Below, one piece after another: positions 13,198-23,124 of a stretch of DNA of 23,124 nucleotides. Location: positions 25,001 through 48,124 of the forward strand of contig SEYY01012024.1 in assembly GCA_009176605.1 (NCBI GenBank), written 5' to 3'. Position 1 is the first letter of the stretch, and every line of letters begins with the position of its first letter. Below the pieces are notes generated by a model. It worked only from the letters and a program-made list of their open reading frames with translations. It searched no databases and was not told where the DNA came from. This DNA is from Armadillidium nasatum (lineage: Eukaryota > Arthropoda > Malacostraca > Isopoda > Armadillidiidae). The translations under genes and the position numbers were made by a program.

Positions 13198-13372
13198 CTT
13201 GTATAATATCAATATTTAATTTAAATTTTGTCCTAAATGTCTCAATAGATGACCTTGGAACATTATCTCCGCTACAATATATTGTATTTAAACTTTGAAT
13301 GGTCTCTTCTGTGCATCTTGGGCTGCTAATCAATAAGTTTAAAATGGTCTGAAATGTTAGAAGGTGCGATAC
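13198..13372 (-). CDS. Acyl-CoA synthetase / 4CL-like protein, internal exon (downstream of the 15868-16022 exon)
   Basis: A 175-bp exon bounded by acceptor GGATTTTCAG (13382-13373) and donor CAAG|GTACTC. It opens in phase 0 with [17 protein letters not shown] and continues to [12 protein letters not shown] and FKLNIDIIQ, ending in phase 1 so that the next codon would be Gly. In the ANL adenylating superfamily the matching stretch is a (V/I)(S/T)HL.....I...L..SP block, L..I.CG.APL, then F...I.QGYGMTE; the exon break falls just before the expected GYGMTE motif. The preceding exon (15868-16022) ends in phase 0 with KYK, so the two join cleanly across a 2.5-kb intron. The family activates fatty or aromatic acids with ATP and forms CoA thioesters or adenylates; the substrate cannot be told. 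SGDNVP in place of GGAPL is somewhat divergent. No stop or frameshift is seen. The next exon is not found in the window. Confidence 0.8.
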
Positions 13373-15080
<1,708 letters not shown>

Positions 15081-15202
15081 CTATTATTATTACTGATGTT
15101 GCTGTTCTAATTATTGTTGTTGGTATTTCTATTGCTATTAACATTGTTGTAAATATTATTGCTAGATATGCTGTTATTTAATTAAACTGCTGGTATTGTT
15201 TC

Positions 15203-15286
<84 letters not shown>

Positions 15287-15610
15287 CATTATTATTTCTA
15301 TTTTTATTATTTTTATTATTATTATTAGTATTATTATTTTTGTTATTATTATTATTATTATTGTTGTTTTTATTATTGCAGTAATTTTGTTGCAAATATT
15401 ATGGATATTATTAGTGCTGCTATTATTCTTGTTTTAATAATCGTATTTTTCATCGTTATTATTGAAGAAGTTATTCTTCTTGTTATTACCATTGTTCTAT
15501 TATTGTTGCTATTATTGGTGTTTTTACTGTTGTTGCTGTTGTTCTTGCCGTCATTTCTCTCTAAATATTATTACATTATTTCTTACTTATCATGATTATT
15601 GATCACATTA
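15081..15610. repeat. (ATT)n microsatellite and diverged trinucleotide tract
   Basis: The core at about 15203-15280 is a near-perfect (ATT)n of about 26 units. Degenerate TTA/TTG/TTC triplets extend on both sides (15081-15200 and 15281-15560). The long poly-Leu and poly-Asn reading frames across it are repeat artefacts. Weaker ATT/ATA repetition continues at about 15660-15835. Confidence 0.93.
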
Positions 15611-15867
15611 CTTATTTCTCATGAATAAAATTTTATAATATTAATTTTAACAAATATAAAGTATTATTATTAAAATTGCTATTATTTTTATTTTTCAGCT
15701 TGTGTTATTTATAACATTTGTTACTAGTAATATAATTATTATTTATATTAACAATAATATAATTACTTTTGTTAATATTATTATTATCATTATAATTATT
15801 ATTATTGCTATAATAATAATGAAATATTAAGAATCTCATGAGAATGAATACGAAACAATTACATTAC

Positions 15868-16022
15868 CTTGTATTTTCTTAATCCATCGAAAAATTCTTC
15901 TTGGGAATATTTTTGGAAAATAACAGTCTTGCCTCCAGTGAAAAGTGCAAAAGACAGCATAAGTATGCCAGAGATATGGGAGAACTGTGGAAATATTCCC
16001 ATATAGATTGACTGTTCTAAAC
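15868..16022 (-). CDS. Acyl-CoA synthetase / 4CL-like protein, internal exon
   Basis: A 155-bp exon on the minus strand: acceptor TACATTAG (ending 16023), two leading bases, then 51 open codons to AAG|GTAATG (donor at 15867). It encodes [18 protein letters not shown], then [18 protein letters not shown] and [15 protein letters not shown]. This fits the ANL superfamily block P..H..G.......L..G...V...KF....F...I.KYK (the region of P-x-F-H-I-x-G in 4CL and insect luciferase-like enzymes), with one apparent extra residue before the His. It ends in phase 0 and continues into the exon at 13198-13372, which opens with the expected VSHL. The upstream intron is unusual: the (AT)n at 16027-16260 runs to within about 5 bp of the acceptor AG, leaving no polypyrimidine tract. 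Upstream exons (ATP-binding SSGTTG loop) are not seen within the window. Confidence 0.82.
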
Positions 16023-16025
16023 CTA

Positions 16026-16721
<696 letters not shown>

Positions 16722-18176
16722 TTAGAAGTGAGAAGTTCTTCGGGATTTACGCTTATGCATTAATTTACCCTCACGAATCAACCCCTAAACATAGTCACCC
16801 ATCATGTTTTTGTTATTTGATCCTTGGTGACAGCTTTTAACGTTCAGAATATCTTGGTAAAATCTCTCGCCTTGCTCCTCTGAGTACACTTCCATGTTCT
16901 CCTTAAATTTAGCAAGATTAGTATCAAGGATATGTTCTTTGAGGGACATCTTGTAACCCATTTTGCCGAAGTTCTTGACCAAAGTCTTAAAAAGCTCCTT
17001 AGAGTTTTTAACCTTGTGATTCCCAAAGAAGCCACGAACCACTCCAACAAAACCGTTTTTCTGTTTTAGTAAGCTTCTTGGAGAATTCCTAGCACTCTAT
17101 GATCTTTTATATTTGTGGTCCGACGAAGACACTTAATTGGAATTTTGCCTCAGACAGCTTAGAGAAGAAACCTTGCAGGCAGATGAAGGATGAAGACTCC
17201 TTAAATAGAGCTGCGACAAACTGCTTTAAGAGGCCTAATTTTGTGTGCAGAGGAGAAAAAAATGTTTTCTGGGGGTTCAACAGAGGCTCGCATTTGACAA
17301 TGTTCCTCCCTACACTGAGCTCGGTCCGCTCTGCTAAATCCACCTTTCGTAGTATTCCGCTGATACTCTGCTGCCTCAAAGACAAATATAACACAAAAAC
17401 TTGGTAAAGCAGCCTTGGAAACCCATTAGAAGGCCACCATTTTGAAATCTCTGATAATCTCCCAATTGTGATCATCATAGTTCAAGGTACGTAGCAATAG
17501 CTTGAGGATACTGTAATTCTCTTTGAGCTGCACCGTGTGAGCCAGGGGAAGAGATGGATACATGATCCCGTTATAAAGTAGCACAGCTTTGAGGCTCTTC
17601 GATGAGCTATCAATGAAGAGGTGCCACTCGCAGGGGTTACAAGCAATTCCAAGTGCCTCAAACAAACTTCTCGCATTGTAGAAAAAACAAAGCCAATCTT
17701 CACTGGTGTTAAAAGTTGAAAAAGAGTGGTAACGTTTTCTCTGAATTGCGACTTTCACACATTCTTCTAATAAATTCCACTGCTTGACTCCCAAAGTCAA
17801 AAGTTCGGGATTGGACTTTGTGAGACCAAGATCTTTGATCAAGTCTTTGATATCTTCTGGCTTGGGGAAATAATGGTTTTTCTCCTCAGCTTCAGTATAT
17901 TCAGGATCAACGACATTGCCTTCCTTTGATTTGCTACTTTCTTCTGAAGATGGCTGTACTTCCTTTGGAGGAACGGGTAAAGGGAACTCAGGAGATTGTG
18001 TCATTGGGCAGTGAATGAAGGTAGGTCTGGATATATGATAGAAGGAGCATTTTTGCCAGTCCTACGCTTGGAAGTGTCCACCAAACAGAAGAAGCAATTG
18101 CTGGTGTGGCTAGTTAGGTCTATCTGAATTCGTGTTATTGCAAATTTCATGGCCCTATTTCACCCCCTGTACCAAC
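16722..18176 (-). pseudogene. Broken copy of a multicopy arthropod protein family of unknown function
   Basis: Read on the minus strand after an acceptor-like TTTTTTTTACGCAG: NRAMKFAITRI, CFFCLVDTSKRRTGKN and YPDLPS (18160-18015). A frameshift is followed by SPEFPLPVPP (about 17995), EWHLFIDSSSKSLKAVLLYN (about 17620-17560) and DDHNWEIIRDFKMVAF (to 17429). After another shift come GFQGCFTKFLCYICL with TGA where Trp is expected, then PLLNPQKTFFSPLHTKLGLL (about 17290) and FVGPQI. After in-frame stops it resumes at VVRGFFGNHKVKN (about 17041), MSLKEHI and GERFYQDI, and, past a TAG where Trp is expected, LIREGKLMHKRKS before the terminal TAA (16722-16724). From memory this order (CFFC...RRTGKN, YPDLPS, EW.LFIDSS..SLKAVLL, GLQGG.TK.PC.LC.WDSR, PLHIKLGL, GNHK, GERFHQDI) belongs to an unnamed family present in many copies in arthropod genomes. 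Its function is unknown. At least three frameshifts and several stops make this copy dead. Confidence 0.78.

Positions 18177-23124
<4,948 letters not shown>

Noticed and set aside
15174-15395. Poly-Asn and poly-Leu reading frames
   Set aside because: They are translations of the (ATT)n trinucleotide repeat; the same stretch is open on both strands.
18000-18130. Possible separate small gene with a CFFC zinc-binding motif
   Set aside because: It joins in order and strand to the rest of the broken multicopy family gene, so it is that gene's N-terminal part rather than a separate gene.

Overview
This window looks like non-coding animal nuclear DNA, most likely from an arthropod and plausibly a crustacean. 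No bacterial or phage gene organisation is visible: there are no operons, no clean long reading frames and no RNA genes. What can be supported is (i) degraded copies of two related non-LTR retrotransposon (LINE) families, (ii) about 3 kb of (AT)n microsatellite in twelve tracts, roughly 13% of the window, (iii) two exons of a host acyl-CoA synthetase / 4-coumarate-CoA-ligase-like gene on the minus strand, (iv) a broken copy of a multicopy arthropod protein family of unknown function, (v) a Penelope-like element fragment, and (vi) a non-autonomous piggyBac-type element with both terminal inverted repeats and TTAA target duplications.

Layout. 1-2775 holds two LINE family A remnants around an (AT)n tract. 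3031-4621 is a LINE family B copy on the plus strand. 4622-5486 is unassigned AT-rich DNA followed by a polypurine tract. 5487-6099 is the longest (AT)n. 6100-8861 is family B on the minus strand, head to head across an (AT)n with family B on the plus strand (8941-10715), which is interrupted by the piggyBac-type element at 9300-9911. 10716-11175 is (AT)n, a GATG-rich spacer, then (AT)n. 11190-11705 is the Penelope-like fragment (minus), and 12050-12683 is a family A 3' fragment ending in (AT)n.

13198-16022 holds the two host exons (minus strand, order 15868-16022 then 13198-13372). They are joined by a phase-0 intron of about 2.5 kb that contains (AT)n and (ATT)n. 16722-18176 is the broken multicopy protein gene (minus). 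18568-21925 is the most complete family A copy (plus). 21940-22315 is a diverged tandem dimer, and 22316-23124 is (AT)n, a second GATG-rich spacer and (AT)n.

The only probable functioning gene is the acyl-CoA synthetase-like one. Its other exons are not visible here, so much of the window is best read as its introns filled with dead transposons and microsatellites. No coding frame of any transposon appears intact, and I see no new multi-gene system. Names of families rest on recognising translated motifs by eye; nothing was searched against a database.
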